Positions 8,385 to 16,399 of a stretch of DNA of 64,000 nt are shown here, piece by piece; position 1 is the first letter of the stretch; every line of letters starts with the position of its first letter. The stretch spans positions 10,082-74,081 of the forward strand of contig DASUSH010000094.1 of assembly GCA_036375215.1 (NCBI GenBank), given 5' to 3'. The stretch comes from DASUSH01 sp036375215 (lineage in GTDB: Bacteria > Actinomycetota > Thermoleophilia > Solirubrobacterales > 70-9). Made by a program: the position numbers and the translations under genes. The notes below the pieces were generated by a model, which was given only the letters and a program-made list of their open reading frames with translations, was not told where the DNA came from and ran no database searches.

Positions 8385-8870
8385 TCAGGGCTTGACGGTC
8401 ATGAAGAAGATCGCCACGACGATGATCACGCCCGCCAGCGACCCGATCTGCGCGATCCGCTTGGAGACCGCCCAGTACTCGTCGCTGAACTCGACCTCGC
8501 CGGTCCCGGCGGCGGCGATGTCGCGATCGGCGAGCGCGATCGCGCGGCGGCCCTGCGGGTTCAGGAACCCGTGGACGAGCCCGAGCAGGACGAGCACCGC
8601 GAGGATGCCGACGCCGATGAAGACGTCGGAGAACTCCCAGGCGTCGATCGTCAGGTAGAGCCCGGCGAGCAGGAGCACGATCGCCGCAGGCGTCACCAGG
8701 TAGTTGCTCGCCATCTCCGTCGCCCGCCACATCGTCGGCACCCCGCGCGGGTTGGTGCGCTCGGTGACCGCCTGGAAGAAGGCGTAGCCGAACGTCGGGC
8801 CGAAGGCGAGGAAGGCCGCGACCACATGTAGGAAGAGGCCGATCTCGTAGCCGCTGATCGCGACGGGCAT
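8385..8870 (-). CDS. DUF2269-like integral membrane protein
   Basis: 161 residues with four predicted membrane segments: one after ISGYEIGLFLHVVAAFLAF, one around YLVTPAAIVLLLAGLYL, one around VFIGVGILAVLVLLGLVHGF, and the C-terminal AGVIIVVAIFFMTV. Resembles DUF2269/YjiK-type small membrane proteins of unknown function. The ATG giving MPVAISGY is preferred over an in-frame upstream start, since the longer form adds a GC-biased sequence that overlaps prmA. Situated between prmA and murI in a single-direction gene chain. Confidence 0.65.
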   Translation of the reverse strand: MPVAISGYEIGLFLHVVAAFLAFGPTFGYAFFQAVTERTNPRGVPTMWRATEMASNYLVTPAAIVLLLAGLYLTIDAWEFSDVFIGVGILAVLVLLGLVHGFLNPQGRRAIALADRDIAAAGTGEVEFSDEYWAVSKRIAQIGSLAGVIIVVAIFFMTVKP

Positions 8871-8883
8871 CGCCGCAAGATAC

Positions 8884-9702
8884 CTAGCGGGCCAGAAGGA
8901 GCGCGGCCCAGTCGCCGTCGCCGAGCCGGCGCCGCTCGGCGAAGCCGTGGGCGGCAAAGGCGCCGGCGACCTCGTCCGCCTCGCGGGCGAGGAGGCCGGA
9001 GCAGACGAGGCGCTCGGGCGCCTCGCCGAGGCGGGCCGCCACCTCGAGCAGGACGGGCGCTGTGAGGTTGGCCGTGGCGGTCGGGGCGGCGGGCGCCGGC
9101 CCGGTGCGCAGGTTGCGGCGCTCGAGCGCGATCTCGACCCCGTTCGCGGCCGCGTTCTCGCCGGCGGCGGCGATCGCGGCGAGCTCGTGGTCGCAGCCCG
9201 AGACCGGCGCGAAGCCGAGCTTGGCGGCGGCGATCGCGAGCACCCCGGAGCCCGTGCCCCAGTCCGTCAGGGCGCCCTGCGCTTCGCCGGAGGCGGCGAG
9301 CTCGATCAGGAGCTCGAGGCACATCCGGGTGGTCGCGTGGGCGCCGGTGCCGAAGGCCTGGCCGGGATCGACGACGATGCGCTCCAGGGGGCCGGAGTCC
9401 GGCACCTCCTCCCACGACGGCGCGACGACGAGCCTGTCGCCGACGACGATCGGCCTGTGGAAGTCGCGCCAGCGGTCGGTCCAGTCGTCGGGGATCTCCT
9501 CGCTGGTGACCTCGATCGAGCCGCCCTCGACTTCGGCGGCCAGCGCGCCGAGCTCGGGCAGCTCGCCGGGGGCGCCGTAGATCGCGTACTCGACGTAGCC
9601 CTCGCCCTCGTCCTCCTCGACCCCGCCCGGGGCGAGCACGAGGAGCTCCGCGAGCACCCGCTCGCCGAGCTCCGGCGGGCAGCGGACCGCCAGGCGGATC
9701 AA
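8884..9702 (-). CDS. prmA: Ribosomal protein L11 methyltransferase
   Basis: SAM-dependent methyltransferase that modifies L11. 272 residues. The C-terminal Rossmann domain has DPGQAFGTGAHATTRMCLELL split around the conserved FGTGxHxTT motif, then DWGTGSGVLAIAAAKLG as SAM motif I; NLTAPVLLE replaces the common NI(L/I)A..L motif. The TTG start overlaps the dnaJ stop as TTGA, giving a 4-bp overlap and ideal coupling. dnaJ-prmA linkage is common, and usually a RsmE gene follows; here it is a membrane protein instead. Confidence 0.9.
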   Translation of the reverse strand: MIRLAVRCPPELGERVLAELLVLAPGGVEEDEGEGYVEYAIYGAPGELPELGALAAEVEGGSIEVTSEEIPDDWTDRWRDFHRPIVVGDRLVVAPSWEEVPDSGPLERIVVDPGQAFGTGAHATTRMCLELLIELAASGEAQGALTDWGTGSGVLAIAAAKLGFAPVSGCDHELAAIAAAGENAAANGVEIALERRNLRTGPAPAAPTATANLTAPVLLEVAARLGEAPERLVCSGLLAREADEVAGAFAAHGFAERRRLGDGDWAALLLAR

Positions 9703-10829
9703 CCGAACGCGCGTCGGACGCGCGAGAAGATGCCCTCGCGCCGGCGCCCGCGCAGGTTCTCCTCGGTGATCGTCTCCCCCAGGCGCGCCGCGAGCTCGCG
9801 CTGCTCGTCGGTGAGGTTCGCGGGGACAACGACGTTGAAGAGGACGTGCTGGTCTCCGCGCGCGCTCTGGCGCAGGGTCGGCAGGCCGAGCCCCCTGAGC
9901 GTGACCCGCTCCCCGTGCTGGCTCCCGGCCGGAACCTCGACGGTCTCGGTGCCGTCGAGCGTCGCGACCTCGACCTCGACGCCGAGCATCGCCTCGGTGG
10001 CGGACACGTCGACGACCGAGACCAGGTCCGGGCCCTCGCGGAGGAGGCGTTCGTCCGCGGCGACCGCGACCTCGACGTAGAGGTCGCCGCTGCGCCCGCC
10101 GGATTCGCCGGCGTGGCCGGCGCCGCCGATCCGGATCCGCTGGCCGTTCTCGATCCCGGGCGGGATCTCGATGTCGAAGGTGCGATCGCCGACCGTGCGG
10201 CCCCGCCCGTCGCAGACCTCGCATGGCGTCTCGGCGATCTTGCCGTCGCCGCCGCAGGTGTCGCAGGCGACCGCGCGGACCATCTGGCCGAAGGCGGTCC
10301 GGCTGACCTGGCGCAGCTGGCCGGCGCCGCCGCAGGTCTCGCAGGTGCGGATCGGCGTCCCCGGCTCGGCGCCGTTGCCGCGGCAGTGCTCGCACGTCTG
10401 CACGGCCTCGAAGGAGATCTCGCGGGTGGCGCCGGTGACCACCTCGGCGAGGGTGATCTCGACCTCCGCCGCCACGTCGGCGCCGCCGGCCGAGCCGCGG
10501 CCGCCGAAGATGTCGCCGAACGGCGAGCCCGATCCGCCGCCGAAGAACGCCTGGAAGATGTCCTCGACGCTGCCAAACCCGGAGCTGCGCGGGCTCCAGC
10601 CGCCGGAGCGCAGGCCGTCGTGCCCGAAGGCGTCGTATGTCTGCCGCCGCTCGGGGTCGGAGAGCACCTCGTAGGCCTCGGCGGCGCGCTTGAACTTCTC
10701 CTCGGCCTCGGGGTCGTGCTTGTTGACGTCGGGGTGGAGCTCGCGGGCGACCTTGCGGAACGCCTTCTTGATCTCCGTCTCGGAGGCCCCCCGCTCGACG
10801 CCGAGGAGCTCGTAGTAGTCCTCCGGCAC
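9699..10829 (-). CDS. dnaJ: Chaperone protein DnaJ
   Basis: Hsp40 co-chaperone stimulating DnaK. 376 residues with all type I parts: J domain with HPD at 32-34, Gly/Phe-rich region (about 75-115, containing FFGGGSGSPFGDIFGG), four zinc repeats with cysteine pairs 146/149, 163/166, 189/192 and 203/206, and the C-terminal substrate-binding domains. It sits 3 bp downstream of hrcA, so it is in the heat-shock repressor's own transcript. No CIRCE inverted repeat is visible upstream of the pair. Confidence 0.96.
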   Translation of the reverse strand: MPEDYYELLGVERGASETEIKKAFRKVARELHPDVNKHDPEAEEKFKRAAEAYEVLSDPERRQTYDAFGHDGLRSGGWSPRSSGFGSVEDIFQAFFGGGSGSPFGDIFGGRGSAGGADVAAEVEITLAEVVTGATREISFEAVQTCEHCRGNGAEPGTPIRTCETCGGAGQLRQVSRTAFGQMVRAVACDTCGGDGKIAETPCEVCDGRGRTVGDRTFDIEIPPGIENGQRIRIGGAGHAGESGGRSGDLYVEVAVAADERLLREGPDLVSVVDVSATEAMLGVEVEVATLDGTETVEVPAGSQHGERVTLRGLGLPTLRQSARGDQHVLFNVVVPANLTDEQRELAARLGETITEENLRGRRREGIFSRVRRAFG

Positions 10830-10832
10830 GGG

Positions 10833-11864
10833 CTAACCGCCTTCGTAGACCGTCTCGAAGAAGCGGGAGAGCTGGCCGGCGGCGTCGCGGACGGAGGAGA
10901 TCGCGGTGGCGTAGTCCATGCGCAGCGGGCCGACCACGCCGACCGCACCGAGGTTGCGGTAGCCGAGCCCGTAATTGGCGCCGACGATGCTCACCGAGCG
11001 GAGCTCCGGCTCGGGGTTCTCGGCGCCGATCCAGAGGAAGACCGAGCGCTCCTCGAGCGCCGAGCGCAGCATCTCGAGCAGGCCGGCGCGGCGCTCGAGC
11101 GCGCGCATCAGGGCGTCGACCTCGGGCAGGTCACGCGAGTGCGACTCCGACAGGAGGCGGGCGGCACCGTCGACGTAGATCGTGCTCTCGACGTCGGTCT
11201 CGAGCGCGGTGAAGGCGCCCCCGAGCTGGTCGAGGAAGCGGCGCTCGGGCGGGCTCAGCTCCGGGTCGGCGAGGCGGCTCGCGATCATCCGCGCGCCGAG
11301 GCCCATCCCGGCGAGCCGCTCGTTCAGGTAGCTCGAGGCCCACTCGACGAGCCCGCGGTCGACCTCCCGCGCGAAGGTGAAGACGCGCTTGGTGACGGAG
11401 CCGTTGGAGGCGATCACGACCACCATCACGACCTTCGGCTGGAGCTGGAGGACCTCGACGCGGTGGATCCGGGCGCTCGACGGCGGTGGCGCCGTCGCGA
11501 GCGCGAGCAGATCGGTCATCTGCGAGAGCGCGGCGGTGGTCTCGCGCATCGCCTCCTCGACCTCGCGGCGCATCCGATCGAGGCTGAGCGAGGAGTCCCG
11601 CTCGGCGGGCAGGCGGTCGCCGGTGGCGATCAGCTGGTCGGCGTAGAAGCGGTAGCCGGAGTCGGTCGGGACACGGCCCGCCGAGGTGTGCGGGTGGGTG
11701 AGGTAGCCCGCGCTCTCGAGCGCGGCGAGCTCGGAGCGCACCGTGGACGCGCCCCAGTCGATCCCGGAGCGCTCGGCGATCGCCTTCGAGCCGACCGGGC
11801 GGCCGGACTCCAGGTAATCGCCCACGACCGCCTCGAGAATGTGCTGCTGTCGCTCGCTTAGCAT
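10833..11864 (-). CDS. hrcA: Heat-inducible transcription repressor HrcA
   Basis: Repressor of class I heat-shock operons through the CIRCE element. 343 residues. The N-terminal winged helix LSERQQHILEAVVGDYLESG with a following GSKAI and STVRSELAALE is classical, as is the GYLTHPHTSAGRVPT segment. The ATG is 9 bp after TAAGCT, suggesting leaderless transcription. I searched the upstream region by eye for TTAGCACTC-N9-GAGTGCTAA and did not find it, so control of this operon may differ from the textbook case. Confidence 0.95.
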   Translation of the reverse strand: MLSERQQHILEAVVGDYLESGRPVGSKAIAERSGIDWGASTVRSELAALESAGYLTHPHTSAGRVPTDSGYRFYADQLIATGDRLPAERDSSLSLDRMRREVEEAMRETTAALSQMTDLLALATAPPPSSARIHRVEVLQLQPKVVMVVVIASNGSVTKRVFTFAREVDRGLVEWASSYLNERLAGMGLGARMIASRLADPELSPPERRFLDQLGGAFTALETDVESTIYVDGAARLLSESHSRDLPEVDALMRALERRAGLLEMLRSALEERSVFLWIGAENPEPELRSVSIVGANYGLGYRNLGAVGVVGPLRMDYATAISSVRDAAGQLSRFFETVYEGG

Positions 11865-11873
11865 CGTCGAGCA

Positions 11874-11879
11874 AGCTTA
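11874..11879 (-). promoter_or_regulatory. Possible -10 element (TAAGCT) of hrcA-dnaJ
   Basis: A TANNNT hexamer 9 bp upstream of the hrcA ATG in a 55-bp gap. No Shine-Dalgarno sequence lies between it and the start codon, in line with the leaderless pattern seen elsewhere in this window. Confidence 0.35.
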
Positions 11880-11919
11880 GGGTCCGGCCCCGCGGCAGCG
11901 GGGCCGCGGGGGAAGCGGG

Positions 11920-12858
11920 CTAGATGACCGCGAGCCCGACGCCGAGCAGGACGACCGCCGCGATCCCGGTCGCCAGCACCAGCCCGGGCCGGCGCGACTT
12001 CGAGAAGTACTGGATCGAGAAGACCAGGAAGGCGATCGAGGCGATCGTGCCGAGCACGGAGAGGATCGAGCCGATCGCGCGCGTCCCGCTGCTGCCGTCG
12101 TAGCAGTCGTCCAAGAAGCTCAGGCCCGGGTCGTCGCAGAGGTCGAGGCTCAGCGCCACCCCGACGACGATCAGGGCGAAGATGCCCGCGAGCATGACGA
12201 CGATCGAGAGGACGAGCGCGGTGACGCGCAGCCCGGTCGAGGCCTGCGATCCCGTCCGCGGCGGTGTCCCGGGGACGGCGCCGGGCGGGGGCGGGGGCGC
12301 GGCGGCCCGCTGCGGCGCGGGGGGCTGCGGCGGCGGGGGCGGCGGCGTCGGGGGCTTGGCGCGGGGCGGCGGCGGAGCGGCGGCCGGCGGTGGCGGCGGC
12401 TCGGCGGATGGAGGTGGCGGCGTCGGCGGCTCGGGCGCCACCGGCTGGGGCGCGGTGACGTCGTCGGGCCCGAGGCCCGGCGGCACCTCGGCGGCCGCCA
12501 CGGTGCGGTCGGGGTCGGGCGGGGGCTGCGCGGAGACCTTGGTCGCGCCCGGGTCCGGCGGCGGTGGCGGCGGCGGGGCCTCGACCTTGATCGTCGTCAT
12601 CCCGGCCACGATCTCCTCGCCGCCGGCGAGCAGGCGCGGTCCGGAGATCCGCTCGCCGTCGACGCGCGTGCCGTTGCGGGAGCCGAGGTCGTTGATCTCG
12701 ACGCCGCCGTCGGGCAGCGTCCGCAGCTCGAAGTGCTGCCGCGAGACCTCCTCGTCCGCCAGCAGGAAGTCGACGTCCTCGCGGCCGACCGTGTAGCGCT
12801 CGCCGCTCGGCTCGATCTCGGTGCCCGCATCCGGGCCTGAGGTGATCTGGAAGCGCAC
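11920..12858 (-). CDS. FHA-domain membrane protein with proline-rich linker
   Basis: 312 residues. The FHA phosphothreonine-binding domain occupies about 1-92 with Gly25-Arg26, SRQH (39-42) and the N62-G63 loop, so the phosphopeptide-binding residues are intact. A long Pro/Ala linker (about 95-205) leads to three hydrophobic segments near the C-terminus (VTALVLSIVVMLAGIFALIV, SILSVLGTIASIAFLVFSI, LVLATGIAAVVLLGVGL). It is probably membrane-anchored with a cytosolic FHA head reading Ser/Thr-kinase signals; no kinase lies nearby. GTG start, 7 bp downstream of the MaoC-like gene. Confidence 0.8.
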   Translation of the reverse strand: MRFQITSGPDAGTEIEPSGERYTVGREDVDFLLADEEVSRQHFELRTLPDGGVEINDLGSRNGTRVDGERISGPRLLAGGEEIVAGMTTIKVEAPPPPPPPDPGATKVSAQPPPDPDRTVAAAEVPPGLGPDDVTAPQPVAPEPPTPPPPSAEPPPPPAAAPPPPRAKPPTPPPPPPQPPAPQRAAAPPPPPGAVPGTPPRTGSQASTGLRVTALVLSIVVMLAGIFALIVVGVALSLDLCDDPGLSFLDDCYDGSSGTRAIGSILSVLGTIASIAFLVFSIQYFSKSRRPGLVLATGIAAVVLLGVGLAVI

Positions 12859-12865
12859 GCCGGCC

Positions 12866-13261
12866 CTACCCCGTCGCGATCGTCGCGCTCGCGTTGCGGA
12901 TGATCTGGTTGCCGTTCTGCTCGGCGGCCGTCTCGGTGACGACCGTGCCGTTCCCGGCCTCGACCACCTCGGCGGTGACGACGACCTCCTGCTCGGGGAA
13001 GCCCATGCCGCGGAACTGGACCTCGAGCCGCTTCAGCGAGCGCGGGTCGCCGCCCGCGGCCTCGGTGTGCGCGCGGGCCACCTGGGCCATCGTCCAGAGC
13101 CCGTGGAGGATCGTCGACGGCAGGCCGACCGACTTCGCGAACTCCTCGTCGGTGTGGATCGGGTTTGGGTCGCCGGACGCCGCCGCGTAGCGCTTCGTCA
13201 GCCCGGCGTCCGGGGTGACGTGCAGCTCGGGAATCGAGTCGCCCTTGCTCAGGTCGGCCAT
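12866..13261 (-). CDS. MaoC-like hot-dog dehydratase (HadB-like subunit)
   Basis: 131 residues, an (R)-specific enoyl hydratase/3-hydroxyacyl dehydratase fold. The hydratase-2 motif is intact: AASGDPNPIHTDEEFA supplies the catalytic Asp and His, followed by ILHGLWTMAQVARAH. Paired 7 bp downstream with a FAS1-like hot-dog protein, it mirrors the mycobacterial HadA-HadB dehydratase, where the MaoC-type subunit carries the active site. The likely role is the dehydration step of type II fatty-acid elongation; the substrate cannot be read from sequence. Confidence 0.8.
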   Translation of the reverse strand: MADLSKGDSIPELHVTPDAGLTKRYAAASGDPNPIHTDEEFAKSVGLPSTILHGLWTMAQVARAHTEAAGGDPRSLKRLEVQFRGMGFPEQEVVVTAEVVEAGNGTVVTETAAEQNGNQIIRNASATIATG

Positions 13262-13268
13262 CGGCCGC

Positions 13269-13709
13269 TCACACTCCTCGCACGATGTTGGTCCAGGTCG
13301 CGCGGACGACCTCGCCCCCGTCCTGGTTCGTGGAGACGGTCTCGAAGACGTAGAAGCCCTTGCCGTCCTGTTCGTAGATCTGCTTGCAGGTCGCGTTGGT
13401 CGTGATCTCGTCGCCGGCGCAGACCGGCTCGCCCCACTCGAACAGCTGACCGCCGTGGACCATCGCGCCGAAGTTGATCCCGACCTCGGGGTCCAGGATC
13501 GCCTGGCCCATCGCCGGCGAGCTGTAGACGACCGCGAACATCGGGGGCGCGACGAGGTCGCGGAAGCCCGCCGCCTTCGCAGCGCCGGCGTCCTGGTGGA
13601 CCTCGCCGGTCTCGCCCACGGCGTCCGCGTACTGGCGGATCCGGTCGGCCTCGACCTCGAAGGTCTCGGGGCCCCACTGCTTGCCCACGGCTTTGTCGTC
13701 GACTGGCAT
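13269..13709 (-). CDS. FAS1-like hot-dog dehydratase subunit (HadA-like)
   Basis: 146 residues of the FAS1-like dehydratase/UPF0336 family: PETFEVEADRIRQYADAVGE, then HQDAGAAKAAGF, APPMFAVVY, and the EWGEPVCAGDEIT segment that family members use for acyl-chain binding. It lacks the full hydratase-2 Asp/His motif, so it is expected to act as the substrate-binding partner of the following MaoC-like protein. TATAAC lies 11 bp upstream of the ATG on the minus strand as a plausible -10 element. Confidence 0.78.
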   Translation of the reverse strand: MPVDDKAVGKQWGPETFEVEADRIRQYADAVGETGEVHQDAGAAKAAGFRDLVAPPMFAVVYSSPAMGQAILDPEVGINFGAMVHGGQLFEWGEPVCAGDEITTNATCKQIYEQDGKGFYVFETVSTNQDGGEVVRATWTNIVRGV

Positions 13710-13767
13710 CGCGGCGGCGAGTTATATCGAGGCTTCGGCGCTCTCGCGGTCGGGGTAGCCGCTGCGG

Positions 13768-15558
13768 TCAGCCGTCGAGCTCGAGCACGGCGAGGAACGC
13801 CTCCTGCGGAACCTCCACCTGCCCGACCTGCTTCATCCGCTTCTTGCCCTTCTTCTGCTTCTCGAGGAGCTTGCGCTTGCGGGTCACGTCGCCGCCGTAG
13901 AGCTTCGCCGTGACGTCCTTGCGCAGCGCCTTGACGGTCTCGCGGGAGAGCACGCGGGAGCCGACGGCGGCCTGCACCGGGACGTCGAAGAGCTGGCGCG
14001 GGATCGTCTTCTGGAGGCGCTCGACGAGGGTCCTGCCCACCTTGTAGGCGTGGTCGCGGTGGACGATCACCGACAGCGCGTCGACGCGGTCGCCGGCGAG
14101 CAGGATGTCGAGCTTGACGAGATCGCCGGGCCGGTTGCCGATCGGCTCGTAGTCGAGCGACGCGTAGCCCGCGGTCCGGGACTTGAGCTGGTCGAAGAAG
14201 TCGAGGACGATCTCGGCGAGCGGCAGGTCGTAGTGGAGCTGGACGCGCTCCGGCGAGAGGTAGTGCATGTCGACGTGGGTGCCGCGGCGCTGCTGGCAGA
14301 GCTCCATCACCGCGCCCACGTGGTCCTTGGGGCCGATCACGGTTGCGCGGATGTAGGGCTCGAGGATCTCCTCGATCGTGCCTGGGTCCGGCATCTCGAC
14401 GGGGCTGTGGACCTCGACGCGCTCGCCGCCGATCAGGACGACGTCGTAGCGGACGGTCGGGGTCGTGGCCAGGAGCTCGAGGTCGTACTCCCGCTCGAGC
14501 CGCTCGCGGACGATGTCCATGTGCAGGAGGCCGAGGAAGCCGCAGCGGAAACCGAACCCGAGCGCCTGTGAGGTCTCGGGCTCATACGAGAGCGCGGCGT
14601 CGTTCAGCGAGAGGCGGTCGAGGGCGTCGCGCAGGTCCTCGTAGCGGTCGGTGTCGATCGGGAAGAGGCCGCAGAAGACCATCGGCCGGACCTCGCGGTA
14701 GCCGGGCAGGGGCTCGGTCGCGGGGTTCTCGGCCGCGGTCAGGGTGTCGCCGACCCGGAGCTTGGAGACGTCTTTGATCCCGGTGATGACGTAGCCGACC
14801 TCGCCGGCGGCCATCCCCGACGCGGGCGTCATCTCCGGGGTGAAGAAGCCGATCTCGTCGATCTCTGCGCGAGTGCCCGCCTGCATCGCGACGATCGGCT
14901 CACGCTTCGCGAAGGCGCCGTCCATCATCCGCACGTAGGCGACCGCGCCGCGGTACTGGTCGAACTCGGAGTCGAAGATCAGCGCCCGCGGCGGCGCCGC
15001 GGGCTTCCCCGCCGGCGGTGGGACGCGCGCGACGATCGCCTCCAGCACCTCGACCACCCCATCCCCGGTCTTCGCCGAGATCCGCAGGACGTCCTCGGCG
15101 CCGCCGAGCAGGTCGTCGATCTCGGCGGCGACCTGGTCCGGCTCGGCGCTCGGCAGGTCGACCTTGTTCAGCACCGGGATCAGCTCGAGCCCGGCCTCGA
15201 TCGCGGCGTAGGTGTTGGCGACGGTCTGCGCCTCGACGCCCTGCGACGCGTCGACGACGAGGAGGGCCCCCTCGCACGCGGCCATCGAGCGCGAGACCTC
15301 GTAGGAGAAGTCGACGTGGCCCGGGGTGTCGATCAGGTGCAGGTGGTAGGTCTCGCCGTCGGAGGCGTCGTAGGCGACCTGGACGGCCTGCGCCTTGATC
15401 GTGATGCCGCGCTCGCGCTCGAGGTCCATCGAGTCGAGCACCTGGGCGCGCATCTTCTTCGGGTCCACGGTCTTCGTGACCTCGAGGATGCGGTCGGCAA
15501 GGGTCGACTTGCCGTGGTCGATGTGGGCGATGATCGAGAAGTTGCGGATGCGCTCCAT
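13768..15558 (-). CDS. lepA: Elongation factor 4 (LepA)
   Basis: Ribosome-associated translational GTPase. 596 residues. G1 AHIDHGKST is at 11-19, followed by RERGITIKAQ, DTPGHVDF and NKVDLP; the LepA-specific C-terminal region ends with KLYGGDVTRKRKLLEKQKKG-type sequence and LAVLELDG. The ATG giving MERIRNFSII is the usual start; upstream in-frame sequence is not conserved-looking. It is transcribed divergently from a secreted GH114-like gene with only 30 bp between the two start codons. Confidence 0.97.
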   Translation of the reverse strand: MERIRNFSIIAHIDHGKSTLADRILEVTKTVDPKKMRAQVLDSMDLERERGITIKAQAVQVAYDASDGETYHLHLIDTPGHVDFSYEVSRSMAACEGALLVVDASQGVEAQTVANTYAAIEAGLELIPVLNKVDLPSAEPDQVAAEIDDLLGGAEDVLRISAKTGDGVVEVLEAIVARVPPPAGKPAAPPRALIFDSEFDQYRGAVAYVRMMDGAFAKREPIVAMQAGTRAEIDEIGFFTPEMTPASGMAAGEVGYVITGIKDVSKLRVGDTLTAAENPATEPLPGYREVRPMVFCGLFPIDTDRYEDLRDALDRLSLNDAALSYEPETSQALGFGFRCGFLGLLHMDIVRERLEREYDLELLATTPTVRYDVVLIGGERVEVHSPVEMPDPGTIEEILEPYIRATVIGPKDHVGAVMELCQQRRGTHVDMHYLSPERVQLHYDLPLAEIVLDFFDQLKSRTAGYASLDYEPIGNRPGDLVKLDILLAGDRVDALSVIVHRDHAYKVGRTLVERLQKTIPRQLFDVPVQAAVGSRVLSRETVKALRKDVTAKLYGGDVTRKRKLLEKQKKGKKRMKQVGQVEVPQEAFLAVLELDG

Positions 15559-15568
15559 GGGCGAGACC

Positions 15569-15578
15569 AGGCTAGTTA
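15569..15578. promoter_or_regulatory. Overlapping divergent -10 elements (lepA / GH114-like gene)
   Basis: The core of the 30-bp divergent spacer reads AGGCTAGTTA. On the minus strand it gives TAGCCT, 10 bp before the lepA ATG. On the plus strand it gives TAGTTA, 10 bp before the GTG of the other gene. The two promoters would overlap face to face and compete. No ribosome-binding site fits on either side, so both messages would be nearly or fully leaderless. Confidence 0.35.
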
Positions 15579-15588
15579 TCGTCGGGAC

Positions 15589-16398
15589 GTGCGGCTCGTC
15601 GCGACGCTCGCGCTGTCCGTCGCCTCGCTGGCGGGGGCCGGCCCGGCCGCGGCCGCCGGGGTGCCCGACCCGCTCCCCTGCGACCCGGCGGCGGGGCCGT
15701 GCTGGGACCCGGCGCCGACCACCGAGCCGTGGCAGATCCAGCTCCAGGGGCGGATCGACCTCTCGGTGCCGGCTCCGGTGTACGACATCGACGCCGACTC
15801 CGGCCGAGCGCTCGTCGAAGCGATCCACGCCCAGGGCGATCGGGCGATCTGCTACATCAGCGCCGGCAGCTGGGAGCCTTACCGCGCGGACGCCGGCGAG
15901 TTCCCGAAGCGGCTACTCGGCAGGCCGATCGCGGGCTTCGAGGAGGAGCGCTGGCTAGACATCCGCCGGATCGGCCGGCTGCGGCCGATCATCGAGGCGC
16001 GCATGGACGAGTGCGCGGCGAAGGGGTTCGACGCGATCGACCCCGACAACGTGGACGGCTACCGGAACCGGACGGGATTCCCGCTCGGCGGGCGCGACCA
16101 GCTCGCCTACAACTCCTTCGTCGCGAACGCCGCGCACGAGCGCGGGCTGGCGGTGGGCCTCAAAAACGACCTCGGCCAGGCCCGGAGGCTGCTCCCCTAC
16201 TTCGACTTCGCCGTCAACGAGCAGTGCTTCCAGTACCGCGAGTGCGACCGGCTCGACCGCTTCGTCGCCGCGGCCAAGCCGGTCTACGGGATCGAGTACG
16301 AGGTCGGGCGCGACCGATTCTGCGCCACATCGCTCGAGCACGGCTTCTCGACGATCTTCAAGCGCTACGGCCTGCGCGCATTCCGCGAGGCCTGCTGA
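15589..16398 (+). CDS. Secreted GH114 / TM1410-like glycoside hydrolase
   Basis: 269 residues from a GTG start with a Sec signal peptide (VRLVATLALSVASLAGAG then AAAAG). The mature part matches the endo-alpha-1,4-polygalactosaminidase (GH114/TM1410) family: an early WQIQLQG and VYDIDADS, GDRAICYISAGSWEPYR, WLDIRRI, KGFDAIDPDNVDGYRN with acidic candidates, then NDLGQARRLLPYFDFAVNEQC. Members are predicted TIM barrels acting on extracellular amino-sugar polymers. It is isolated on the plus strand and converges on the DUF4328 gene with 1 bp between stop codons. Confidence 0.72.
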   Translation: MRLVATLALSVASLAGAGPAAAAGVPDPLPCDPAAGPCWDPAPTTEPWQIQLQGRIDLSVPAPVYDIDADSGRALVEAIHAQGDRAICYISAGSWEPYRADAGEFPKRLLGRPIAGFEEERWLDIRRIGRLRPIIEARMDECAAKGFDAIDPDNVDGYRNRTGFPLGGRDQLAYNSFVANAAHERGLAVGLKNDLGQARRLLPYFDFAVNEQCFQYRECDRLDRFVAAAKPVYGIEYEVGRDRFCATSLEHGFSTIFKRYGLRAFREAC

Positions 16399-16399
16399 G

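Noticed and set aside
9846..11861. 671-codon plus-strand frame opposite dnaJ and hrcA
   Set aside because: Shadow frame; dnaJ zinc motifs and hrcA winged helix on the minus strand are decisive.
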